Assembly (NCBI RefSeq): GCF_019703515.2
Contig: NC_059347.1
Location: 23,217,001 to 23,281,000 of the forward strand
From: Myxocyprinus asiaticus
Lineage: Eukaryota; Chordata; Actinopteri; Cypriniformes; Catostomidae
Direction: 5' to 3'
Length of the DNA: 64,000 nt
Made by a program: the position numbers and the translations under genes. Positions within the stretch are counted from its first letter, which is position 1, and each line of letters starts with the position of its first letter. This document shows positions 35,815 through 47,007 of this stretch, one piece after another. Under the pieces are notes generated by a model. It had not been told where the DNA came from. It saw only the letters and a program-made list of their open reading frames with translations, and did not search any database.

Positions 35815-36767
35815 GCAAGCATCACTGTTACTTTTGTTAATACTTAGAGATTTTAAAACCCCCATTTATTAAAACCTCATCCCTTAACCTGTTAAAGGAG
35901 ATACCCAAGCCATATCTAGATATCACTACATTATAGACACTTGGGGTTGGGCTTTTAGTTGGTGGCCTTTTGACTTGTGCCAGTAAACAATCACTTAACA
36001 ACCACCCAACACACCTTATCCACTTTATCAACCACCTTATCAACCACATAGCAACCACCGAGAACACCCTAGTGGTGGTCAGTTTTGTATGAGCAGGCAC
36101 CACTCAGATTTTTGGAAAAAATAGAAATCTAGTTTTTAATACCCAGAGGTGATGGTTAACACTTTGTCATTTTGAAGAAAGGATGCTGTTCAGCTAAAAT
36201 TTGGCAGTTTTTTTTTTTTTTTTTTTTACATTTTACTTTTGCCTCAAGCCTAGAAAGGCTCATCAGTGGTGCTAGACTAGATTCCCCACACGTACCTGCA
36301 ATGTTATTTCAAATGGCTTAATTAGTTTCTGGCTGCATAGACTGAAGGATTTACATAGCACAGCACTTTATTCACTGCAGAAAATGACTGAGACCATGTG
36401 ACTTGAGCACTCGGTATGCATTGGCATTCTGGGTCATGCTCTGGCACTGTCTATTACCTTTTTGAATTGAATTCTACTTTATCACCTTCACTTATTATTT
36501 ACATGGTACGTGGGTGATTTAAAAAAAATGTTTTCCTATTTTTTATTTTTTTGAATGCACTCTCTGATCTCTCTCATTTTCAAGTGTTATTATTAATTGA
36601 AATGCATTCCATACCTTTCAGCCCAAATTCTCATTAATACGTTTTTTATTGTTTACACCTCTCATCTACCTTAAAGGCATCTCTTCACTGAAAACAGATT
36701 CTCTCAAAAACACTCTCTGGTACCACATTTTTAAGAAAATTTTTAGAAAAGTGGAGAATTCAACTGA
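35815..36767. other. Intronic DNA, nothing recognised
   Basis: Contains a T-run at about 36210-36228. Short frames lack domain support. Confidence 0.4.
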
Positions 36768-36772
36768 AAAAA

Positions 36773-36850
<78 letters not shown>
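36768..36850. repeat. (A)n followed by (TA)n
   Basis: About 23 A residues, then an uninterrupted TA array at 36791-36850. The array directly abuts the left inverted end of the Tc1-like element that follows. Confidence 0.95.
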
Positions 36851-36852
<2 letters not shown>

Positions 36853-38212
36853 ATTTCAATAAAAATTATTCAACCCCCCTGACCAGCAATACATTCTGGT
36901 GATGTGAATTAAAACACATCATCTAAAACCTCAGTAAACAGTAAAAGTTTTTAATACACATTTGAGTGATTTTGAGAACAAAGAGTTCAATTTACCCAAA
37001 TTTTAAAACAAAAAATAACTAATTCTCTGCACAAATGTCATGTCAAAAATATTCAACCCCCAAAGTCAATCATTTGTGGAGCATCCTTTATCCTTAATAA
37101 CAGCAAATAAATGTTTCAGGTAAGTGTTCTCAGGCTTCGGACACCTCTCTATTAGAATTTCTCATGAGCAAAAGCTTCCAGCTCATTGACATTCTTTGGT
37201 TTCTGTGCTGCCACTGTTTCCTTGAAATCCCAACAAAGGTTTGCAATGGGATTTTAATGATGGACTGAAAGGGCCATTTAAGGACATTCCTCGACCTATC
37301 CCTGAACCAGATTTTGGATAACTTGGATGTATCCTTGGTGTTACTGTCTTGCTGGAAAGTCCAGTGATCACCAAACTTCAATTTACACACTGAAGGCATC
37401 ACATTTTTCATGCCAAAATGGCCTGATACCTGAAAGAATCCATGGTGTCAGTCACATAGTCAGGATAGCCGTTTCCTGCAGCTGCAAATCACCCCCATAA
37501 CAGGACTGACCCACCTCCATGCTTGACTGTGGGGATGGTGTCGTCCTTGTCATCTTACTCCAAATGTACTGCTGACTCATGGGTCTAAAACTCTTTTTCA
37601 GTTTAGTGTCATACGTATATAAAACCTTCTTCCAGGACGCCACAGGTCTTTCCTAATTACTTGAATATTCAAGTCAACATTTCCCTTGGTGAAGTTTTGC
37701 TTTCTTCCACACCCCAAGAAGGTTGCTGTTGTACCATATTTAAAAATAAAATGTATGAATGTTGCTGCCAACTTTGTCTATTGGAAATTGAAGTGCCTTG
37801 GAAATGTACTTTTAGCCATGACCTTTCTTGTGTAATGAAATAATCTCCTCTATTAGCTTTTGAGACAGCTTATTTTTAATTGCATTTTTTGCATAGAAAT
37901 ACATTTTTGCTTACAACGCTAAACTTAAATTTGAAAACTTAAATAAGTGCCATTGCAGATTGATGACTTAATTTTGTTGTAAAACAGTGTAGCCGTACAT
38001 ATTTAAGAAACAGCCACATGCAATAGGGGTTGAATAATTATGACATGGCTGTATTTAAAAAAAAAATAAAAAAATAAATCCTGCTGTTTAGAAATATTAG
38101 GTTATATATTCACACTATGACTCACACACACTATGTGTCACTCAACTGATATAGATAGCTTACCTTTTAAATCCTTACTGTCTTGGGGGATTGAATAATT
38201 TCAATTGCAACT
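36851..38212 (-). mobile_element. Tc1-like transposon remnant (- strand)
   Basis: Left 'caataaaaattattcaaccccc' (from about 36858) and right 'gggggattgaataatttcaattg' are terminal inverted repeats. Internal copies of 'ttcaaccccc' (37051) and 'ggttgaataattatgac' (38027) belong to subterminal repeats. On the - strand, transposase remnants include FGDHWTFQQDSNTKDTSKLS (second catalytic Asp region of the DD34E core) and IWFRDRSRNVLKWPFQS. The expected DLNPIENLW-type block is degraded. Frames at 37643-37452 and 37411-37130 are separated by shifts. It is flanked by simple (TA)n and (TG)n repeats on both sides. Confidence 0.8.
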
Positions 38213-38270
38213 GTGTGTGTGTATGTATATATATATGTGTGTGTATGTATATATATATATATGTGTGTAT

Positions 38271-39396
38271 ATAATGTGTCCCTGAACATAGTGGGGGTCA
38301 AAATCAAAAGTAACAGTCAGTATCTGGTGTGGCCACCAGCTGCAATCTCCTCCTCATGGACTGCACCAGATTTGCCAGTTCTTGCTGTAAGATGTTACCC
38401 CACTCTTCCACCAAGGCACTTGCAAGTTCCTGGCCATTTCTGGGGGGAATGGCCCTAGCCCTCACCCTCCGATCCAACAGGTCCCAGACATGCTCAATGG
38501 GATTGAGATACAGGCTTTTTGCTGGCCATGGCAAAACACTGACTTTCCTGTCTTGCAGTAAATCATGCACAGAATGAGCAGTATGGCTGGTGGAATTGTC
38601 ATGCTGGAGGGTCATTTCAGGATGAACCTGCAGGAAGGGTACCACATGAGGGAGGAGGACTCGTCAGTGAAGAGCACTTTTTGCCAGTCCTGTCTGGTCC
38701 AGCAAAGGTGGGTTTGTGCCCATAGGCGACATTGTTGCCTGTGATGTCTGGTAAGGACCTGCCTTACAACAGGCCTACAAGCCCTCAGTCCAGCCTTTCG
38801 CAGGTTATTGTGGACAGTCTGAGCACTGATGGAGGGATTGTGCGTTTCTGGTGTAACACGGGCAGTTGTTGTTGCCATCCTGTACCTGTCCCGCAGGTGT
38901 GATATTCGGATGTACCGATCCTGTACAGGTATTGTTACATGTGGTCTGCCACTGCAAGGATGATCAGCTGTCTTTTCTGTCTCCCTGTAGTGTTGTCTTG
39001 GGCGTCTCACAGTACAGACATTGCAATTTATTGCCCTGGCCACATCTGCAGTCCTCATGCCTCCATGCAGCATGCCTAAGGCACATTCACGCAGATGAGC
39101 AGGGACCCTGGGCATCTTTGTTTTAGTGTTTTTCAGAGTCAGAAGAAAGGTCTCTTTAGTGTCCTAAATATTTATAACTGTGACTTTAATTGCCTACCGT
39201 CTGTAAGCTGTTAGTGTCTTAATGACCGTTCCACAGGTGCATGTTCATTAATTGTTTATGGTTCATTGAACAAGCATGGAAAACATTGTTTAAACCCTTT
39301 ACAATAAAGATCTGTAAAGTTATTTGGATTTTTACAAAATTATCTTTAAAATACAGTGTCCTGAAAAAGGGACGTTTCTTTTTTCTGCTGAGTTTA
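38271..39396 (-). mobile_element. Tc1-like transposon, internally deleted and missing its 3' end
   Basis: The right end 'gggacgtttcttttttctgctgagttta' is the well-known fish Tc1 5' terminus in reverse. The element runs leftward through an untranslated leader and a transposase gene to 'gtccctgaacatagtggggg', where it stops without the expected 3' inverted repeat. It is about 1.13 kb, against about 1.6 kb for a full element. It abuts the (TA)n/(TG)n stretch at 38211-38272. Confidence 0.87.
38304..39115 (-). pseudogene. Tc1-like transposase with the catalytic core deleted
   Basis: The N-terminal frame (39115 to 38612) starts MPRVPAHLRECALGMLHGGM and covers the two helix-turn-helix DNA-binding domains, then RRLWAQ-type and VLFTDESS residues, reaching the first catalytic Asp. 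It then passes straight into sequence corresponding to LPHVVPFLQ. The C-terminal frame (38645 to 38304) has LQHDNSTSHTA (second catalytic Asp) and YLNPIEHVWDLLDRRVRARA (the Glu region). The missing segment lies between the first and second catalytic residues, and the join shifts the frame, so no active DDE enzyme can be made. Confidence 0.88.
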
Positions 39397-41655
39397 TATA
39401 TTGTGGATGTGGCCTCAACTGTACCAGAGTTTCTGGAAAAGTTGCTTTCACCAGGACTGGACTTCTTGTGTGTGATAAAGATTGCCATGTTTTCAAAACA
39501 CATTTTATATGGGCCATCATGTAAAGAGGCCAAAACCTTCCTGAATAGAACATTCTAAAATTCCCAAAACCAGGCACTCCCCATCTCTAAATCAATCCTA
39601 ATACACAAGGTAAAACTTCCCTTATTTTCATGGAAGTGTCCCATTTAATGGGAAACATTGTGATGCCAGAATATGTTAGCACAGCCTTACCATGCTGTTG
39701 ATCTCAAAAACAAGTCCTCTGCTCCTCCAGAAAGACAAGGGAATGAGTCAGACAAGCATTTCAGTGCTTGCTGAGTCGTCATGCTTGACTGCCTGTGCCA
39801 GGTTCATTGGAGTCAAAGATTTGTTTTACAAATGTTCTCATTTTATTTGAGATGGATAAGCAGTCTGACAAGCCAACATGCTATGATTGTCATCAATTAG
39901 TTCTGTTGCACCCTTTCAGTTTTCCACAAGAATAGTAATCTTTTTTTCCACATACATGGGCATTTAACTTAGTCAGGAGTTGGAGGCTATTGCAGTTAAG
40001 TGGTGTTTCATTTGTCCATTATATTGCTCCAGGCTTAAGGTTTAAAAAATCTTGGATTTCACAAATGAAGTTTGCCATTGCAGCCTGTGGCATGATGGGC
40101 ACTTACATTAACCAGCTTTAATTGGCAGAGTCGTTTGCCTTACAGGCACTGTGATGGTACATTCTTGGAAATGAGAAAATTAGAGTTGGTTTTGAAGGGC
40201 ACACTGGACGTTCAAGTGAAGTGTGTGTTTGTGTGAGTGCTTCTAGGTATCTATCACTGAGTGAGGGCACATGGGGTGAGGGTTGCAGCAGACCAGGGAA
40301 AGATCTGACAGGGATCACAGTCTGTCCTTGAGAAATGATTAACTTCAGCTTTTTACAAAGTTACTCTCCTTTTGATGGCACAGCGGGCCAAAGAAATGTG
40401 ATATTCTGTAACCTAACTATTTCTTTCATCATTGCTGTCTTCTAAGAACTCGTAAAATGGTATGATACCCTGTTGAAAATGTTCACAATTCTGATAAAAT
40501 AATCAGATTCACCATCCTGTTATTTTAAGCCAGAACTTTGTATATTTTTTTTTCTTTCTCTCTGCCAAAATTCACTCATGGAAACTTTTTGACCTGCTGG
40601 TAATCAGTGTCTGACTTTGGTAACCATCCCACTCGCCAGAGTCTTCAGTTCGACAGCAAAACTTGACACCTTCTGGCCATTATGAGTGCATGGCACCCTC
40701 CATCAGGTCTTCTCTTCATCTGGCTTCTTCAGTCTCCTCACTCGCCCTCACTTTTGACACTTGCAGATATGGGTGCCCTGGTCTGCCTATCAGTCACAAA
40801 GCTCCTCCAAGAACAGCAAGGAAACGTTCCGAGGCTGTCTCTGCTAAAGACATTTGGTGTCCATCAATACAGAAGATCCCTAGAATAACCTGACATGGAT
40901 AGATGTGGGGCTCGCTTTCCAGTGCCTCCCTCTCTCCAATGCCTTCAGTGTATTTCGTCGATTTGCTCTACTGTACTGACAAACAAGCCAATCTCTGCAA
41001 GTCCTCAGCTTCCTGCCTGCCATCACGCTGTTTGTTTTAGCTACTATTCGATTGCTGCTTGCTTGCTTTCTTTTCCCCCTTAATGCGGCACTCTCAAATC
41101 CATTACAACATTCCCTTACTTTGTCTATGTATTTTTGTGTGTCTTGTCAAATAAGTGTACTCTCACAATCCAGGTGGCCCCACAGTCAATTGGAAAACCT
41201 CTCACAGCACAAAATTGTGTTGAGTTTTTCTCAGCTATGTTATTGCAGTTTGCTGGAAACCCATCTGACAGGAGCTTGGCATACTAGCCTGAATTCAATG
41301 TGTGAGCCTATATTTCTCATTTTTTACTCCTTTGAGAGACACTTTTTCTCCCAGCCATGCAGCCACAGCTGGTTTAGTTGTTTTAGCCAAACTGAAAATG
41401 ACAAGAGTATGACTGAGAGGAATCAAGGAATTTGTGTTCTCAAAGTTAACTTATTGGAGTCATACACCACAGCCTGAAGCTAGGTTCTCATTGCCTGCTT
41501 GTTTTATTGAGTATGTCACACCAAGAAAAGGCCACTTAAGATAGTAAATTAACATCAACTTACCCATTTGTGAATGTGATTGCATTTGCATGCAGTATTT
41601 ATAAAAGTTACAACAACAACAACAAAAGAGCTACGGACTTTAGCTATTTTAATGT

Positions 41656-41658
<3 letters not shown>
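39397..41658. other. Intronic DNA, no gene recognised
   Basis: No transposon ends or domain-bearing frames were seen. The segment 40600-41000 is GC-balanced and repeat-poor, with open frames on the + strand (40663-41083 and 41052-41477) that lack recognisable domains. A (CAA)n-like run lies at about 41611-41626. Confidence 0.4.

Positions 41659-41690
<32 letters not shown>
41659..41690. repeat. (CA)n microsatellite
   Basis: About 32 bp of CA directly upstream of the TA target site of the palindromic Tc1 element. Confidence 0.95.
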
Positions 41691-41695
<5 letters not shown>

Positions 41696-42084
41696 GTTGT
41701 GCTCAAAAGTTTGCATACCCTGGCAGAAATTGTGAAATTTTGGCATTGATTTTGAAAATATGACTGATCATGCAAAAAAACTGTCTTTTATTTAAGGATA
41801 GTGATCATATGAAGCCATTATATCACATAGTTGTTTGGCTCCTTTTTAAATCATAATGATAACAGAAATCACCCAAATGGCCCTGATCAAAAGTTTACCA
41901 CACCCTTGAATGTTTGGCATTGTTACACAAGACACACAAGGTGACACACACAGGTTTAAATGGCAATTAAAGGTTAATTTCCCACACCTGTGGCTTTTTA
42001 AATTGCAATTTGTGTCTGTGTACAAATAGTCAATGAGTTTGTTAGCTCTCACGTGGATGCACTGAGCAGGCTAGATACTGAGCC

Positions 42085-42609
42085 ATGGGGAGCAGAAAAG
42101 AACTGTCAAAAGACCTGCGTAACAAGGTAATGGAACTTTATAAAGATGGAAAAGGATATAAAAAGATATCTAAAGCCTAGAAAATGCCAGTCAGTACTGT
42201 TCAATCACTTATTAAGAAGTGGAAAATTCAGGGATCTCTTGATACCAAGTCATGGTCAAGTAGACCAAGAAAGATTTCAGCCACAACTGCCAGAAGAATT
42301 GTTCAGGATACAAAGAAAAACCCACAGGTAACCTCAGGAGAAATACAGGCTGCTCTGGAAAAAGATGGTGTGGTTCTTTCAAGGAGCACAATACGACAAT
42401 ACTTGAACAAAATGCGCTGCATGGTCGAGTTGCCAGAAAGAAGCAAATGCCACAAAAAAGCCCGGTTACAATATGCCCGACAACACCTTGACACGCCTCA
42501 CAGCTTCTGGCACACTGTAATTTGGAGTGACGAGACCAAAATAGAGCTTTATGGTCACAACCATAAGCGCTATGTTTGGAGAGGGGTCAACAAGTATTGT
42601 GCTCCTTGA
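42085..42609 (+). pseudogene. Tc1-like transposase N-terminal part, left arm and spacer
   Basis: ATG at 42085 opens MGSRKELSKDLRNKVMELYK, a Tc1 paired-type HTH. An in-frame TAG at 42178-42180 interrupts it, where the right-arm copy has a Leu codon. It continues MPVSTVQSLIKKWK, then an RPRK GRPR-like hook, TTARRIVQDTKKNPQ, HTVIWSDETKIELYG (first catalytic Asp) and VWRGVNKY, and ends at TGA 42607-42609. The second Asp and the Glu of the DD34E triad are absent because the element turns into its inverted arm. Confidence 0.88.
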
Positions 42610-42651
42610 AACAACCACACCATCTTTTTCCAGAGTAGCCTGTATTTCTCC

Positions 42652-42903
42652 TTATGTTACCTGTGGGTTTTTCTTTGTATCCTGAACAATTCTTCTGGCA
42701 GTTGTGGCTGAATTCTTTCTTGGTCTACCTGACCTTGGCTTGGTATCAAGAGATCCCTGAATTTTCCACTTCTTAATAAGTGATTGAACAGTACTGACTG
42801 GCATTTTCAAGGCTTTGGATATCTTTTTATATCCTTTTCCATCTTTATAAAGTTCCATTACCTTGTTACGCAGGTCTTTTGACAGTTCTTTTCTGCTCCC
42901 CAT
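42652..42903 (-). pseudogene. Tc1-like transposase N terminus, right arm
   Basis: Reads leftward from the ATG at 42903. The 83 codons begin with the same HTH domain as the left arm and run to RPRKNSATTARRIVQDTKKN. It has no early stop and keeps the GRPRK hook, so it is the better-preserved of the two arms for this segment. It terminates where the arm meets the spacer. If translated, it would give only a DNA-binding domain without a catalytic core. Confidence 0.85.
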
Positions 42904-43275
42904 GGCTCAGTATCTAGCCTGCTCAGTGCATCCACGTGAGAGCTAACAAACTCATTGACTATTTATACACAGACACTAATTGCAATTTAAAAAGCCACAG
43001 GTGTGGGAAATTAACCTTTAATTGCCATTTAAACCTGTGTGTGTCACCTTGTGTGTCTGTAACAAGGCCAAACATTCAAGGGTATGTAAACTTTTGATCA
43101 GGGCCATTTGGGTGATTTCTGTTATCATTATGATTTAAAAAGGAGCCAAACAACTATGTGATAATAAATGGCTTCATTTGATCACTATCCTTAATAAACA
43201 GTTTTTTCAGACAGTTTTTTTGCATGATCAGTCATATTTTCTGCCAGGGTATGCAAACATTTGAGCACAACTGTA

Positions 43276-43479
43276 TGTTTCAGTCAAGTGAAACACTTGA
43301 CTGAAATGTTTCTCATGATCTTAAAAATCTTTTGATCTGAAGGCGTATGCTTAAATGTTTGAAATTAGTTTTGTAGACAAAAATATAATTGTGCCACCTT
43401 ATTAATTTATTTCATTATAAAACTAAAATGTATAAAAAAAAATAAAGTTTTTGAAATTGATGACTTGGACCGAATAATA
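43276..43479. other. Short intronic spacer
   Basis: 'tgtttcagtcaagtgaaacacttgactgaaatg' just right of the palindromic element is itself a small perfect-looking hairpin (about 43277-43308). Confidence 0.5.
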
Positions 43480-43816
43480 AAGAAAAGCAGTCAATAAGTG
43501 CCCAACATAGATGGGAACTCCTTCATTACTGTTTAAAAAGCATCCCAGGGTGATACCTCAAGAATTTGGTTGAGAAAATGTCAAGAGTACATGTCTGCAA
43601 ATTCTAGGCAAAGGGTGACTACTTTGAAGACGCTAAAATATAACACAGTTTCTGTTTATTTTGGATTTTGTTTAGTCACAGCATAATTCTCATAGTTCCA
43701 TTTATGTTATTCCATAGTTTTGATGACTTTAACTATTGTTCTAAATGTGAAAAATAAATAAATAAATACATTAATAAATAAAGAATGAGTAAGTGACCCT
43801 AAACTTTTGAACGGTA

Positions 43817-43824
<8 letters not shown>
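43480..43824 (+). mobile_element. 3' fragment of another Tc1-like element
   Basis: The sequence 'gatgggaactccttcattactg' to 'gaatttggttgagaaaatg' matches the C-terminal coding and 3' region of a common fish Tc1 family. It ends in 'aagtgaccctaaacttttgaacggtagtgt', the typical 3' inverted end. No 5' half is present, and the coding part is broken by stops. It abuts the (TA)n array that follows. Confidence 0.75.

Positions 43825-43887
<63 letters not shown>
43825..43887. repeat. (TA)n array between two Tc1 fragments
   Basis: About 60 bp of TA separates the 3' end of one Tc1-like fragment from the 5' part of the next. Confidence 0.95.
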
Positions 43888-43889
<2 letters not shown>

Positions 43890-44925
43890 AAATTGGTACT
43901 TTAATTCACCAAAATGGCATTCAACTGATCACAAATTATAGTCAGGACATTACTGATGTAAAAAACAGCACCATCACATTTTTGATCAAATCTAGACAAG
44001 CCCCATTTCCAGCAGCCATCACTCCAACACTTTATCTTTGAGTAATCATGCTAAATTGCTATCAAACACAGCTGAAAGCTATTTGGTTTGTTAAATGAAG
44101 CTTAACATTGTCTTTGTGTTTGTTTTTGAGTTGCCACAGTATGCAATAGACTGGCATGTCTTAAGGTCAATAGTAGGTCAAATATTGCAAAAAAGAAACA
44201 GCTTTCTCTGGAAACTCGTCAGTCAATCATTGTTTTGAGGAATGAAGGCTATGCAGTGCTTGAAACTGGCAAAAACCTGAAGATTTCATACAAAGGTGTA
44301 CACTGCAGTCTTCAAAGACAAAGGACATCTGGCTCTAACAAGGACAGAAAGAGATGTGGAAGGCCAGATGTACAACTAAACAAGAGGATAAGTTCATCAG
44401 AGTCTCTAGTTTGAGAAATAGACACCTCACATGTCTACAGCTTGATTGAATTCTACCCGCTCAACACCAGTTTCATGTACAACAGGAAAGAGAAGACTCA
44501 GGGGTGCAGGACTTATGGGAAGAATTGCAAAGAAAAAGCCACTTTTGAAACAGAAAATCAAAAAGAAAAGATTAGAGTGGGCAAAGAAACACAGACATTG
44601 GACAACAGATAATTGGAAAAGAGTGTTATGGATCTTAACCCCATTAAGCTTTTGTGGGATCAGCTAGACTGTAAGGTACGTGAAAAGTGTCCGACAAGAC
44701 AGCCACATCTATGGCAAGTGAAACAGGAAGCTTGGGGTGAAATGATACCTGAGTATCTGGGCAAATGGACAGCTAGAATGCCAAGGATCTGGAAAGCGTT
44801 TTTTTTTTTTTTTTTTTTTTTTTAATGAGAACTCTTTGAAGTAGTTAAAGAAGTAAAAAAAAAATTTAAAAAAAATCAAATTTTAATAGTCATTTTTCAT
44901 GTTATTAATGTCCTGAGTATACATT
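43888..44925 (+). mobile_element. Tc1-like element with the catalytic core deleted, copy 1
   Basis: It begins inside the inverted repeat ('ggaaattggtactttaattc') at the edge of (TA)n, so the outer terminal bases are lost. Transposase remnants include LSLETRQSIIVLRNEGYAVL (HTH), GLMGRIAKKKPLL, KKRLEWAKKHRHWTTDNWKR and then, directly, DLNPIKLLWDQLDCKVREK. The segment carrying the first two catalytic Asp residues is deleted. The coding region ends near 44800, where a T-run occurs. The 3' part stops at 44925, where a different Tc1 family begins. Copy 2 at 47008 shares the deletion junction. Confidence 0.83.
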
Positions 44926-45423
44926 TTTGTTTCTTCAGACCAGAGGAAGTTTCTCCAACAAGTAAGATCTTTGTCCCGATTTTTACTTGCAAACTGTCTG
45001 GCTTTTTTATGGTGGTTTTGGAGCAGTGGCTTCTTCCTTGCTGAGCAGCCATTTAGGTTATGTCGATATAGGACTTGTTTTACTGTGGATATAGATACTT
45101 GTCTACCTGTTTCCTCCAGCATCTTCACAAGGTCCTTTGCTGTTGTTCTGGGATTGATTTGCACTTTTCACACCAAATTATGTTCATCTCTAGGAGACAG
45201 AATGCATCTCCTTACTGAGCGGTATGATGGCTGCGTGGTCCCATGGTGTTTATACTTGCGTACTATTGTTTGTACAGATGAACATGGTATCTTCAAGCAT
45301 TTGGAAATTGCTCCCAATGATGAACCAGACTGGAGGTCCACAATTTTTTTCTGAGGTCTTTGCTGATTTATTTTGATTTTCCCATGATGTCAAACAAAGA
45401 GGCACTGAGTTTGAAGGTGAGTT

Positions 45424-45428
<5 letters not shown>
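44926..45428 (-). mobile_element. Tc1-like 5' fragment of a different family (- strand)
   Basis: On the - strand it encodes INPRTTAKDLVKMLEETGRQ, then VKQVLYRHNLNGCSARKKPL and HHKKARQFASKNRDKDLTCW, ending LWSEETKM near the first catalytic position. Further right (45380-45200), frames broken by shifts correspond to the first HTH domain. It replaces the 3' end of copy 1 at 44925 and runs to the (TA)n at 45429. No intact termini were seen. Confidence 0.8.

Positions 45429-45474
<46 letters not shown>
45429..45474. repeat. (TA)n array
   Basis: A 46-bp TA array at the outer edge of the - strand Tc1 fragment. Confidence 0.95.
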
Positions 45475-45476
<2 letters not shown>

Positions 45477-45770
45477 TTACATAATTTTGTAGTCTTTATT
45501 TTCAATAAATATGTACAGTCACTGGCAATAATTCCTTAAAATCATACATCCCTTCTCTGTGTGTTGTCTTGTCAACCATAAATCATATAAAATTACAATC
45601 ACATTCTAATTAATCCATGCAGTATTCACTCAGGAAGTATGTATTTTATGAAATGTATGTGTAATTACATGTAATTCTGAAAGTAAAACAATATGTACAA
45701 ATAGATGTTCATTCTTTCTAAACTTCTTTTTTTGTTATTATTTAATTTTGCCATATCCATAACACCTTCT

Positions 45771-45830
45771 TCTTCTGCTTCTTCTGCTGCTGCTGCTTCT
45801 GCTGCTGCTTCGTGTTCTTCGTAAAGAAAT
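45771..45830. repeat. (CTT/CTG)n trinucleotide repeat
   Basis: Mixed CTT and CTG triplets, including runs of three CTG units (about 45785-45811). It lies in non-coding sequence. Confidence 0.85.
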
Positions 45831-47007
45831 ACTGATAATTTTAGTACATTTATTTATTTATTTATTAAATTCCTTACTGATACTTTAGTCAACATGTTGT
45901 GCCATTTATCATTTTATGTTGGTATTCTCAGTCTACATTAACCACTTGTGTATTCTCTAATTGAAATCCACTCTTGTTTTCTTGCTATCTCTGTCTCGCA
46001 TTCATTCACATGTTTTAATGTATTACACTTTTTCGCTTGTCTCTGGATCTTTTAAACCCCTTCCTTAAGATTTAATTAACATTTCGATCCAGGGGAATTA
46101 AAGCAGAGCTCGCTGAACAGTGGTACAGTGGCTTTTGTTTGGGTTGGAAAGAGCTGCAGAGCGCGATGCATGCGCATACTTGCTTAACATCTATATTTGG
46201 AAAACCGTAGGCACAGATGGTTTGTCTGAGTATGTTTACTTTGTGCTATTTAGTGTAGACATATGTGTATATTTGGGATTCCGAGATTCTATTACAGAAA
46301 TTAAACAAATAGATTGTGATGGGCATGGGAACTGAATAAAAGAAAAAACAAGGAAATGTTGAAAAAATGTTGGAAGAGATTCTACCCACCATGGCTGTGA
46401 GCACCCATTCCACCTGACACATCATGTTAAAAATTAATCAATTAATCCTTTTGACTTTAAAGCTATACACTCTAAAAATCAATGCCTGATTGACTCTTGC
46501 TGGCAGCTCACAGAAAAACAGAACCCTGAATTCAGTGTAACTGGAAATGTTTCATCCTCCAGAAGCATATTATTGAGCTTTCAAGACTGGTGGTTGGGAA
46601 GTGTTTGCATGCACCATGGGATTGACAAAACCATTGAAGGGTGAACAGAAAGATTTTTCTTTATTAAAATACAGTGCAACAAGTGTGTATTTTTAAAAAT
46701 TTACTGTCCACAGAACATTTCCTCTTGTTATTTGGACCAGTGGTTCTCAGCAGGTTTGGTTCTCAAATTTGCATGGAGCTGTACGTCTTTGTGTGCCTAT
46801 GCGTGAAGCAGTGCACCAGGGTGTATTTTTGGGTCATTGTCTGAGGCTAATAAAGTCATCTGATGGCTGTAGGAAAACAGCTGATGTGGGTATCAGGAAG
46901 GCAACAAATGGAGCGCGGTCTCTGATCATCCCAAGGTGAGATGGGAGACCACCCCGAACCAAATGCCGCCCCTTCCTCTCCACAGACCTAGATCAAAGCG
47001 CAAGCCT
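45831..47007. other. Intronic DNA, no gene recognised
   Basis: AT-rich to balanced sequence. 'accagtggttctcagcagg' at about 46738 resembles a hAT end but has no partner. Nothing else was recognised. Confidence 0.4.

Larger units (their letters stand above)
41694..43273. mobile_element. Palindromic Tc1 derivative: two 5' halves head to head
   Basis: Both ends are CAGTTGTGCTCAAA-type Tc1 termini, and each is flanked by TA (41692-41693 and 43274-43275). The left arm (about 41694-42377) and the right arm (about 42614-43273) are inverted copies of the same 5' region: terminal repeat, untranslated leader and transposase start, with few differences. A central segment of about 235 bp is present once and continues the left arm's transposase. 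The 3' half of the transposon is absent. The 1.58-kb unit is bounded like a transposed element, but the bounding TA alone does not prove transposition in this form. Confidence 0.9.

Noticed and set aside
36649..36882. Frames with Ile-Tyr repeats on both strands
   Set aside because: They are translations of (TA)n; the same holds at 47451-47708.
41052..41477. 141-codon + strand frame
   Set aside because: No recognisable domain, start context or splice support; codon composition is like the surrounding intron.
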